Below, one piece after another: positions 5,967 to 12,656 of a stretch of DNA of 29,713 bases. Position 1 is the stretch's first letter; each line of letters starts with the position of its first letter. The notes beneath the pieces are model-generated. The model did not search any database. It was not told the DNA's origin and saw nothing but the letters and a program-made list of their open reading frames with translations. Both the position numbers and the translations under genes were made by a program. Source of the stretch: JBBQTQ01 sp038213135 (lineage in GTDB: Bacteria; Actinomycetota; Thermoleophilia; Gaiellales; Gaiellaceae); contig JBBQTQ010000029.1 of the NCBI GenBank assembly GCA_038213135.1, positions 1 through 29,713 of the forward strand. The letters run 5' to 3'.

Positions 5967-6644
5967 ATGACTCTGCTCGCCTCCATCGACTGGTCGTTCA
6001 TCTGGGCGCACCGGTTCGACTTCCTCCACGGGCTCGTGAAGACGCTCGAGGTGGCGGGCATCGGGATTGCGGGCGCCTTCGCGATCGGTCTCCTGCTCGG
6101 CGCATCGCGCGCCTACCGGATCCCGGTCGTCAGCCAGGCGGCCGCCGTCTACGTCGAGGCGATCCGCAACACCCCCTTCCTCGTCCAGATCTTCTTCATC
6201 TACTTCGGCCTGCCGCAGTTCCACGTCATCCTGACGCCGTTCACCGCCGCCTGGGTCGCGGTAACCATCTGGGGCGGGGCCTTCAACATCGAGAACTTCC
6301 GGGCGGGCTTCGAGGCCGTGCCCCACCGCTACCGCGAGGCGGGGCTCGCGCTCGGCTTCACGCCGCTCCGGAACTTCATCAACGTCTCGCTCCCGATCGG
6401 GGGCCGCATCGCGCTGCCCCCGTCGATCAACACGTACGTCTCGATTCTCAAGAACACCGCGATCCTCGGGCCGGCGATCGGCTTCGCCGAGCTGACGAAC
6501 GTCGCCTACAGCCTCGAGAGCGTCACGTTCATGGCGCTCGAGATCTACACGGTCCTCGCGCTCGTCTACCTCACGGTCGTCTGGAGCCTCTCGGGGCTGA
6601 TCCGCCTCGTCGAGGCTCGCCTTGCGCTCCCGGAGGAGGCGTAG
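5967..6644 (+). CDS. Amino-acid ABC transporter permease 1 (HisM/GlnP type)
   Basis: The 225-aa product is a multipass permease of the His/Glu/Gln/Arg family. Its first periplasmic/helix region (F-L-H-G-L-V-K-T-L-E-V-A-G-I-G-I) is typical. It has E-A-I-R-N-T-P-F-L-V-Q-I-F-F-I-Y-F-G-L-P near 65-85 and the EAA loop F-E-A-V-P-H-R-Y-R-E-A-G-L-A-L-G-F near 115-131, which contacts the ATPase. The ATG follows a strong hairpin with no Shine-Dalgarno, suggesting deliberately lower translation than the binding protein. The next permease follows 2 nt after its stop. Confidence 0.94.
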   Translation: MTLLASIDWSFIWAHRFDFLHGLVKTLEVAGIGIAGAFAIGLLLGASRAYRIPVVSQAAAVYVEAIRNTPFLVQIFFIYFGLPQFHVILTPFTAAWVAVTIWGGAFNIENFRAGFEAVPHRYREAGLALGFTPLRNFINVSLPIGGRIALPPSINTYVSILKNTAILGPAIGFAELTNVAYSLESVTFMALEIYTVLALVYLTVVWSLSGLIRLVEARLALPEEA

Positions 6645-6646
6645 CC

Positions 6647-7318
6647 ATGCCCGACTGGGTCGGACCGGTCGCGCATTACGTCTTTACCGAGGGCCTGAAA
6701 GGGACGCTCATGATCGCGGGCGAGGCGGTGCTCGCGAGCGCGGTGCTCGGAGTCACCCTCGGAACGCTGCTGACGATCGACTTCCTGCCCCTGCGAGCGG
6801 CGATCCGTCTGTACATCGAGATCTGGCGCGGCCTGCCGATCGTGGTCACGATCTTCCTGATCTTCTTCGCCCTGCCGTCGATCCTGATCCGCTTCAGCGC
6901 CTTCCAGGCGGCGGCCGTGGGGCTCAGCCTCTGGGGGAGCGCACAGATCGCGGAGGCGACCCGTGGCGCGGTCCAGTCGATTCCACGCGAGCAGCACGCA
7001 GCGGCGTCCGCCCTCGGCTTCCGCTGGGTCGGCCGGCACGTCTACGTGATCGTCCCGCAGGCCCTCCGCCGGCTGCTGCCGCCGCTCGTCAGCCTGCTCG
7101 TCAACGTGATCCAGAACAGCACGCTCGCGTCGCTGATCGGCGCGGCGGAGCTGCTCGAGACCGGCAAGCGACAGGTCGAGCGCCTGGCGGGGCCGCCGCC
7201 GGCCGGCACGGGCCACGTGTATGCGTTCCAGATCTACGGAGGGGTGATGATCCTGTTCTTCCTGATCTCGTTCCCGCTCACGCGGCTCGCGGCCTACCTC
7301 GAGCGCCGGCTCATCTAA
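6647..7318 (+). CDS. Amino-acid ABC transporter permease 2 (HisM/GlnP type)
   Basis: The product is 223 aa, homologous in form to permease 1: G-L-K-G-T-L-M-I-A-G-E-A-V-L-A near the start, E-I-W-R-G-L-P-I-V-V-T-I-F-L-I-F-F-A-L-P, and the EAA loop V-Q-S-I-P-R-E-Q-H-A-A-A-S-A-L-G-F. The two permeases would form a heterodimeric channel. A GGAGG lies at the end of the preceding gene, 7 nt before the ATG. A loop of about 12 residues near E-R-L-A-G-P-P-P-A-G-T-G-H precedes the last helices. It is the last gene of the operon. Confidence 0.93.
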   Translation: MPDWVGPVAHYVFTEGLKGTLMIAGEAVLASAVLGVTLGTLLTIDFLPLRAAIRLYIEIWRGLPIVVTIFLIFFALPSILIRFSAFQAAAVGLSLWGSAQIAEATRGAVQSIPREQHAAASALGFRWVGRHVYVIVPQALRRLLPPLVSLLVNVIQNSTLASLIGAAELLETGKRQVERLAGPPPAGTGHVYAFQIYGGVMILFFLISFPLTRLAAYLERRLI

Positions 7319-7410
7319 AGAGCAGGACTGTCAAGTCACCGGCAAAGAGCCTTCGGCGCGAATGCGCGCGAGACCTTTGTACCGAAGTTTGCCGAGACAG
7401 TGCCGGCTCT

Positions 7411-7416
7411 CATACT
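7411..7416 (+). promoter_or_regulatory. -10 element before the DUF4395 remnant
   Basis: CATACT ends 7 nt before the ATG at 7424, the leaderless arrangement seen elsewhere in this window. The promoter of the remnant may therefore still be active and would read towards the copper operon. Confidence 0.3.
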
Positions 7417-7423
7417 TTCCGAA

Positions 7424-7681
7424 ATGAAGCGACTGGCAGATCCGTTTCGGGACACCGCCGTCATCGACTCGAGGGCGCCGCGGTTCAATCAGGCAACTGT
7501 CGGAGCCCTCTCCGCGGTGGCTGTCGCCACGGGCTGGTGGTGGCTGCTGGCTGCGCTCGCGGGACAGCTACTCGTCGGCCTCACGCTCGGCCGGCGTTTC
7601 TGCCTTCCCTGCCTCGCGTACTTCGTGCTCGTCCAGCCGTTCGTGGGCGAAGGACGGCTGGAGGACGCGCGTCCGCCCCGC
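7424..7681 (+). pseudogene. Truncated DUF4395 membrane protein
   Basis: From ATG 7424 the frame reads M-K-R-L-A-D-P-F-R-D, then I-D-S-R-A-P-R-F-N-Q-A-T-V and a tryptophan-rich membrane helix (T-G-W-W-W-L-L-A-A-L-A). Next come R-R-F-C-L-P-C-L-A-Y-F and G-E-G-R-L-E-D-A-R-P-P-R. This is the N-terminal half of the DUF4395 family, including its C-x-P-C motif. Family members continue with more membrane helices and a second cysteine region. Here homology stops abruptly at R-P-P-R (about 7681), and the open frame continues to 7870 only as charged sequence antisense to a Lon fragment. It may still be expressed as a fused, probably non-functional protein. Confidence 0.65.
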
Positions 7682-8008
7682 CAGCTCGAGGATCTCCTCG
7701 ACGACAGCGCGGTACTCAACCTCCAGCTCCCGCGTCCTGACCGGGGGCAACTCCTCGTCGGCGTGTTCCTCGACCTCGACGCACAGCAGTCCGTCGGCGT
7801 CGGTGCTCGCGGCGCCGGCGGTTCCGCGGTGCAGGCCCGAGAGCGAAACGGCTCGGGCGCCGCCGCGTAGGCGGACACGGTCGACGACCTCGGCCACGGT
7901 TCCGACCTTTGCGTCCTCACCGCCGTGGACCGGCACGAGGAAGACGCGCTCCTCGTCACCCACCTCCACGCTCAGGGTGACTTCCCGCGTCGTCGCCCGA
8001 GGACTGGC
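7672..8008 (-). pseudogene. Fragment of a Lon-type N-terminal (substrate-binding) domain
   Basis: The minus strand reads V-T-L-S-V-E-V-G-D-E-E-R-V-F-L-V-P-V, then K-V-G-T-V-A-E-V-V-D-R-V, A-V-S-L-S-G-L-H-R-G-T-A-G-A and E-Y-R-A-V-V-E-E-I-L-E-L-A-G-R. This matches the course of the actinobacterial Lon N-terminal domain up to the point where the helical bundle begins. The beginning of the domain and the AAA+ and protease parts are missing. The first usable start (GTG 7969) lies inside the domain and has no Shine-Dalgarno. Lon similarity ends at ~7672, where DUF4395 similarity on the other strand also ends. I read this as debris from a rearrangement. Apart from this fragment, 7682-8049 holds no gene. 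Confidence 0.6.
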
Positions 8009-8049
8009 TAGTGTTCCCCAACTCTCGATTCATCCGATTAGGAGGTTGC

Positions 8050-9120
8050 ATGCGTCTCTCCATTGCACTCGGGATAACGGTCGCCGGTCTGGCGTTTGCG
8101 GGAGCTGCTCAGGCAGCCTCGTGGACCGTGGCGCTCGGCGATCAAGGCAGGCCACCGGCGGGAACGCCGAAGACAGCGTTTCTCGACCAGATGATGCCGG
8201 GACGGCTGACGATCAACTCCGGCGACAGCGTCACCTTCTCGAGCTTCACCTTCCACACGGCCACCTACCTGGGTGCCGGCAGGCCGGCTCCGCTGTTCGT
8301 TCCGGATCCCGCCAAGGGGAAGTACACGGGGATCAACGACTCGGCCGGTCAGCCCTTCTACTTCGACGGACTGGCGAAGCTGGTCTACAACGGGCAGGCG
8401 CTCGGTCCGTACGGCGGAACGACCGTCGCCGGCAAGGCGCCGCTCAGCACCGGGGTGCTTTCGCCGAGCGGCCCGAAGAAGCCCGCGACCGCCACGCTGA
8501 CCTTCCCGAAGGCAGGCACCTTCCACCTGATCTGCCAGGTTCACCCGGGCATGCAGATCGCCATCGTCGTCAAGCCGGCCGGCGCGCCCGTGCCCTCGAC
8601 GCCGACCCAGGTGAAGGCCGAGATCCTCAAGGATCTGACCGCCGCCTATGCGAAGGCGAAGGCCGAGGCCGCGGCCGCGAAGCCGCCCAAGAACACCGTC
8701 TACGCCGGAGTCGGCTCCTCGAGCACGCTCCTGACGTACTTCCCGGACGTGCTCACGGTGAAGGTCGGGACGACGGTGAACTTCGTCAACAAGGCGCCGA
8801 CCGAGGTGCACAACGTCACCTTCGGCCCGTCCAAGTGGGTCGGCGCGTTCGAGAAGAAGACCGACATCTTCCCGATGGGGCCGAAGGGGCCGAACCAGGT
8901 GAACCCCGTCTTCCCGTACGGCTCCGAGCCGAAGGGCAAGTACCAGTACGACGGGACGAACCACGGCAACGGCTTCCTGGCGCTGCCGCTCACGGCCGGC
9001 TCGCCGCACATCCCGCTGCCGAGGGCGGCAGCGGTGACGTTCACGAAGCCCGGGAAGTACAAGTACATCTGCCTGATCCACGGCCCGGACATGAACGGGA
9101 CGGTGATCGTCACGCCGTGA
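8050..9120 (+). CDS. Secreted tandem cupredoxin (two type-1 copper domains)
   Basis: The product is 356 aa with a clear Sec signal peptide (cleavage likely after A-Q-A-A near residue 23). Each of two cupredoxin folds keeps a full type-1 copper set: His69 with Cys162, His165 and Met168 (C-Q-V-H-P-G-M), and His254 with Cys341, His344 and Met348 (C-L-I-H-G-P-D-M). They are joined by an Ala/Lys helix (about 185-215). The likely role is extracytoplasmic electron transfer or copper handling. ATG 8050 has AGGAGG 4 nt upstream; a longer frame from 8011 ignores this site. The stop overlaps the oxidase start (GTGA), so the operon is translationally coupled. The redox partner is unknown. Confidence 0.88.
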   Translation: MRLSIALGITVAGLAFAGAAQAASWTVALGDQGRPPAGTPKTAFLDQMMPGRLTINSGDSVTFSSFTFHTATYLGAGRPAPLFVPDPAKGKYTGINDSAGQPFYFDGLAKLVYNGQALGPYGGTTVAGKAPLSTGVLSPSGPKKPATATLTFPKAGTFHLICQVHPGMQIAIVVKPAGAPVPSTPTQVKAEILKDLTAAYAKAKAEAAAAKPPKNTVYAGVGSSSTLLTYFPDVLTVKVGTTVNFVNKAPTEVHNVTFGPSKWVGAFEKKTDIFPMGPKGPNQVNPVFPYGSEPKGKYQYDGTNHGNGFLALPLTAGSPHIPLPRAAAVTFTKPGKYKYICLIHGPDMNGTVIVTP

Positions 9121-10049
9121 AGGCGGTGCTGAGGCGGGGGCCGGGGGCGCTAGCGCTCCTGGCCCTCGCGGCTCTAGCGGTCGGCGCCCCGACCGCCACG
9201 GGTGGGAAGGCCGAGGGCCACGTGGTCGACTACTGGATCGCGGCCGTACCGGTGAACTGGAACGTGGTCCCGAACGAGCGCGACGCGATCGGGCACCGGA
9301 CGTTCACGCCGGACCAGACGACCTTTCGCACGGTCGTCTACAAGCAGTTCACGAAGGACTGGGCGCAGCCGATCCCGAGCCCCGGCATTCCCGGGCCGCT
9401 CATCCGGGCTCAGGTCGGCGACACGATCCTCGTCCACTTCGAGAACCTCGACAACGAGTTCAACCGGCCGCACTCGATGCACTTCCACGGCGTGCACTAC
9501 CGGCCTGGCTCTGACGGTGCCTACATCCCCGGCTATTCCGGGCCGGGCGCCAACGTGAAGCCGGGCCAGTCGTTCACCTACCGCCTCGTCGCCGGGCCCG
9601 ACTCGGTGGGTATCTGGCCTTACCACGACCACTCGCCCTCGATGGACGACTCGATCGCCGGCGGCATGTACGGGGCGCTTTCGATCCGTCCTGCCGGCCA
9701 GCCGCTTCCGGACCACGAGTTCGTCGTCTTCTTCGAGTCGCAGCTCAACTTCATGACGATCGACGGCCGCGCCTTTCTCGGCAACACACCGGTGTTCCAC
9801 GCGAAGGTCGGTGACTCGGTCCAGTGGGACGTGCTCGCGCTCGGCGACGACTTCCACACCTTCCACGTCCACGGTCACCGCTGGCTCGACCCGTCGGGAA
9901 CGCCGACGGACGTCAAGACGATCGGGCCAGCGGAGAGCTTCGCCGCGCGCTGGGTCGAGGACGCTCCCGGGACGTGGCTCTACCACTGCCACGTCGAGGC
10001 GCACATGAACAACGGGATGATCGGGATCTACGTCGTCTCGCCGCGATGA
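9117..10049 (+). CDS. Secreted two-domain multicopper oxidase (small-laccase-like)
   Basis: The product is 310 aa from GTG 9117, with an N-terminal signal or anchor helix (A-L-A-L-L-A-L-A-A-L-A-V). Four His-x-His motifs supply the trinuclear cluster: 122/124, 170/172, 250/252 and 290/292. The type-1 site lies in domain 2 (His247, Cys291, His296, Met301). Domain 1 has W-P-Y-H-D-H without a cysteine, so it lacks type-1 copper; this is the 'type B' two-domain layout, active as a trimer in known cases. The substrate may be phenolics, metal ions, or electrons from the neighbouring cupredoxins. It overlaps both neighbours by 4 nt. A nitrite reductase is less likely because the trinuclear ligands are complete. 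Confidence 0.9.
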   Translation: MKAVLRRGPGALALLALAALAVGAPTATGGKAEGHVVDYWIAAVPVNWNVVPNERDAIGHRTFTPDQTTFRTVVYKQFTKDWAQPIPSPGIPGPLIRAQVGDTILVHFENLDNEFNRPHSMHFHGVHYRPGSDGAYIPGYSGPGANVKPGQSFTYRLVAGPDSVGIWPYHDHSPSMDDSIAGGMYGALSIRPAGQPLPDHEFVVFFESQLNFMTIDGRAFLGNTPVFHAKVGDSVQWDVLALGDDFHTFHVHGHRWLDPSGTPTDVKTIGPAESFAARWVEDAPGTWLYHCHVEAHMNNGMIGIYVVSPR

Positions 10050-10867
10050 GGCTGCTCGCTGTCGTCGCCGCGACGTTCGTCCTCGGGCCCGCCACCGCGG
10101 CCCCGGGCCCGACGGCTGACGTCCTGATCCCCGGGAAGTCCTACGCGCCTTCGAGACTGAGCGTCCTCCTCGGCACGACCATCTCCTGGCGCAACGGCGA
10201 CTCCACCTCGCACACCGTCACCGCGGACGGCGGCGCCTTCGATTCCGGGTACATCGCTCCCGGCGGTGTCTTCGCTCGCACGTTCGACAAGGCGGGTGTC
10301 TACGCCTTCCACTGCACGATCCACCGCTTCATGCGAGGTGCGATCAGCGTCTACGGACTCGTCCTCACTGGTCCGCCGGCGCCGCTCGTGGCCGGTGCCG
10401 AGGCGGTCTTCACGGGTCTGGCGCCGAGCGGAGCGGCGACCGTCTCTCTCGAGCGGAGAGATCCGAAAGGCGTCTGGCAGGAAGTTGCCCAGCACCGGCC
10501 GCGGCCCGACGGCAGCTACGCGTTCTCGGCGAAGGCCGCGGAGCCGGGGCTCTACAGAGCCCGTGCGGGCGGCGCCGTGAGCCCGTTGGCGGCCGTCCAG
10601 GTCAGGCCCGCGGTCAGCGCGAGCATCAGAGGACGGCGACTGGTGGTGACGACGCGGCCCGCCAGGCCCGGCGCACGCGTTGCGGTCCAGACGTACGACC
10701 GCGAGCACTTCACCTTCGTGACGGCCGAGCTCGGACGGCTCGACGCGCGCGGCCACGCCGTCCTGCCGCTCGGGTTCCGGCCGGGAACGCACGCCCGTGC
10801 CGTCGTGCGCGGTCGCGTCGGCTGGAGCGACGGGTTCAGCCGCACCGTGCTCGTCCGCCAGCCCTAG
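10046..10867 (+). CDS. Secreted plastocyanin-like cupredoxin with C-terminal beta domain
   Basis: The product is 273 aa with a signal peptide of about 19 residues. The N-terminal domain is a plastocyanin fold with Y-A-P-S-R-L-S-V-L-L-G-T-T-I-S-W-R-N, His56 in S-H-T-V-T, and Cys90/His93/Met96 in F-H-C-T-I-H-R-F-M, a full type-1 copper site. From ~105 to the end there are two Ig-like or beta-sandwich-like stretches of unknown role, possibly for surface or partner binding. ATG 10046 overlaps the oxidase stop (ATGA), so the three copper genes form one translation-coupled unit. The stop is followed within 7 nt by the stop of a minus-strand gene. Confidence 0.87.
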   Translation: MRLLAVVAATFVLGPATAAPGPTADVLIPGKSYAPSRLSVLLGTTISWRNGDSTSHTVTADGGAFDSGYIAPGGVFARTFDKAGVYAFHCTIHRFMRGAISVYGLVLTGPPAPLVAGAEAVFTGLAPSGAATVSLERRDPKGVWQEVAQHRPRPDGSYAFSAKAAEPGLYRARAGGAVSPLAAVQVRPAVSASIRGRRLVVTTRPARPGARVAVQTYDREHFTFVTAELGRLDARGHAVLPLGFRPGTHARAVVRGRVGWSDGFSRTVLVRQP

Positions 10868-10873
10868 CGGCGG

Positions 10874-10966
10874 CTACTTCTTCGCGCGCTTCTCGGTCCG
10901 CTTCTCCTTCAGCGACTTCTGCGCCACCTTCTTGGCGAGCTTCTTCGGCTTGTCCGAGCCCTTCAC
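10874..10966 (-). CDS. 30-residue lysine-rich basic protein
   Basis: GTG 10966 is preceded by GGGAGGTGA with 5 nt spacing, among the best Shine-Dalgarno sites in the window. The reading is V-K-G-S-D-K-P-K-K-L-A-K-K-V-A-Q-K-S-L-K, then E-K-R-T-E-K-R-A-K-K and TAG. Twelve of 30 residues are Lys. Short proteins of this style (K-E-K-R-x-x-K-x-A-K at the end) occur in many actinobacteria without known function; nucleic-acid or ribosome binding is a guess from charge. It lies convergent to the copper operon and divergent from the secreted protein at 11058. Confidence 0.65.
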   Translation of the reverse strand: MKGSDKPKKLAKKVAQKSLKEKRTEKRAKK

Positions 10967-11043
10967 CTCGTCACCTCCCGTTCGGAGTCGTCGCCCGAAC
11001 TCTGGCAGGTCCCCCGGCTGCACCGGGCACGGCTCGTCTGGCC

Positions 11044-11049
11044 TACCCT
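11044..11049 (+). promoter_or_regulatory. -10 element of a likely leaderless or short-leader promoter
   Basis: TACCCT ends 8 nt before GTG 11058. A GGAG sits only 4 nt before that GTG, too close for normal use, so transcription probably begins near the start codon. Confidence 0.35.
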
Positions 11050-11057
11050 TGGAGTTC

Positions 11058-12656
11058 GTGCAGCGTCGTCTCCCCTTCCTCGTCGCCGCGCTTGCCGTCG
11101 GTGCGCTCGTCACGATCGCTCCGGCCTCGGCCGCCCCGAATACGCCGAGCGTGATCGTCACCGTGCCGGGAGCCACCGCTGCGGACTCGGCCTCGGAGCC
11201 CCCGGACGTCTCGGTTGCCGTCGGAGCAGGACGCGTTGTCGAGCTCGTGAACGGCGCGGGCCGGATCTGGACGACGACCGGCGCGGTCGTCTCCAGTACC
11301 TCGCCGGAGCAGACCTTCGGGACCGGCGACGACCTCTCGGACCCGCGGATCCTGTTCGACCCCGCGACGAACCGCTGGTACACGAGCATCCTCGACCTGA
11401 CGAACGGCAACGTCCTGATCGGGGTCAGCCGCGGGGCCGACCCCTCGCCGGGCCAGTGGACGCGCTTCGACATCCCGACGGGCGCGTGCCCCGATCAGCC
11501 GAAGATCGGCTTCAGCGACACGCTGATCGTCGTCGCCGCCGATGTCTTCAGCACCTGCTCGGGCTCCGGCAACTTCCTCGGGAACGAGGTCTGGGTCTAC
11601 GACAAGGCAGCGTTGCTCTCGGGCGCGGTCACCTCGCCTGCGTTCAGCCGCGGGCCCGACCGGGCGCACTTCAGCATCCAGCCTGCACCGAACACCGGTG
11701 CGGCGGCTTTCGGGATCGAGACCGACGGCAGCAGGGTCAGGCTCATGAAGGTCGCCTCCGCGGCCGCCGGCTCGATCAGCTTCACCGCCGTTCCGCTGCA
11801 GAAGTCGATCGAGGATCCACCCGGGTCGAGCGCGATCCAGCCGGGCGGACACATCGACGAGGGCGACTCGCGCGTCGCCGGAGTCGCCTGGCAGAACAAC
11901 ACGCTCTTCTTCTCGGCCACGAACGGCTGCACTCCGCCCGGCGCGTCTGCGCCGCGCGTCTGCGCCGACTACGGCGCCGTTTCGAGCGCCGGCGCCCTCC
12001 TCTGGCAGAGCGAGCTCTCAACCGCGACGGGCGACTTTCTCTATCCGGCGATCCAGCCCGACGGCAACGGCAGCGTCCTCTCCGTGGTCGGCTTCACGAG
12101 CGACGCCGCCCCTCCGCAGCTGCTCGCGTACTCGCTCGATTCGGCAGGTGGGTTCTCGGCCCCCGCCGTGCTGGCCCAGAGCGGCGCCCCGTACAGCGGC
12201 AGTCGCTGGGGCGACTACTTCGGCATGGCGATCGATCCCGCGAACCCGGGGGTCGTGTGGGGTGGGGGTGAAGTGGGGCCGCCGGCCGGGAGTCGCAACA
12301 ACTGGCAGACCAGCATCTCGGCGCTGGGCGTCGTCGCTGCTCCGCCACCGCCGCCGGGACCGACGGTGAAGGCGCTCACGAGCAGCGGCTCACGTCGCGG
12401 GATCGTCCGACTGCGCTTCCGGGTCGCGGACGTCAGTGGCAAGGCGAAGGAGCACGTCTCGGTGGCGCGTGGAGCGAAGACGGTCTTCACCGCGCGCGTG
12501 CCGCTTGGCGAGGCGAAGTCGGGACAGGTCTATTTCGTCGAATGGCGTCCGCCGCGCAAGCTCGCAGTCGGCCTCTACACGTTCTGTCTGGACGCGACCA
12601 ATCCGAGCGGTGTCACGAGCAGATCATCCTGCGCGACGATTCGCGTCACCGCTTAG
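11058..12656 (+). CDS. Secreted propeller-like protein of unknown function
   Basis: The 532-aa product begins V-Q-R-R-L-P-F-L-V-A-A-L-A-V-G-A-L, a signal peptide cut near A-S-A-A (about 23). The body has propeller-like strands: D-P-R-I-L-F-D-P-A-T-N-R-W-Y-T, W-V-Y-D-K-A-A-L-L, A-I-Q-P-G-G-H-I-D-E-G-D-S-R and Y-P-A-I-Q-P-D-G-N-G-S. Conserved acidic or Gly turns recur. A proline linker near 430 leads to a ~90-residue C-terminal beta domain with two cysteines. I cannot assign an enzyme activity. It resembles secreted sialidase-fold proteins without their catalytic signature. The frame is open far upstream, but the signal peptide fixes the start near 11058. Its 3' end overlaps selB by 11 nt, tail to tail. 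Confidence 0.75.
   Translation: MQRRLPFLVAALAVGALVTIAPASAAPNTPSVIVTVPGATAADSASEPPDVSVAVGAGRVVELVNGAGRIWTTTGAVVSSTSPEQTFGTGDDLSDPRILFDPATNRWYTSILDLTNGNVLIGVSRGADPSPGQWTRFDIPTGACPDQPKIGFSDTLIVVAADVFSTCSGSGNFLGNEVWVYDKAALLSGAVTSPAFSRGPDRAHFSIQPAPNTGAAAFGIETDGSRVRLMKVASAAAGSISFTAVPLQKSIEDPPGSSAIQPGGHIDEGDSRVAGVAWQNNTLFFSATNGCTPPGASAPRVCADYGAVSSAGALLWQSELSTATGDFLYPAIQPDGNGSVLSVVGFTSDAAPPQLLAYSLDSAGGFSAPAVLAQSGAPYSGSRWGDYFGMAIDPANPGVVWGGGEVGPPAGSRNNWQTSISALGVVAAPPPPPGPTVKALTSSGSRRGIVRLRFRVADVSGKAKEHVSVARGAKTVFTARVPLGEAKSGQVYFVEWRPPRKLAVGLYTFCLDATNPSGVTSRSSCATIRVTA

Noticed and set aside
4802..6061. 419-aa minus-strand frame across the ABC operon
   Set aside because: Composition is Arg/Asp/Val-rich antisense shadow; real genes on the plus strand have motifs and ribosome sites.
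7803..9116. Open frame leading into the multicopper oxidase
   Set aside because: It is an alternate frame of the tandem cupredoxin gene; the oxidase starts at GTG 9117 at a coupled stop/start.
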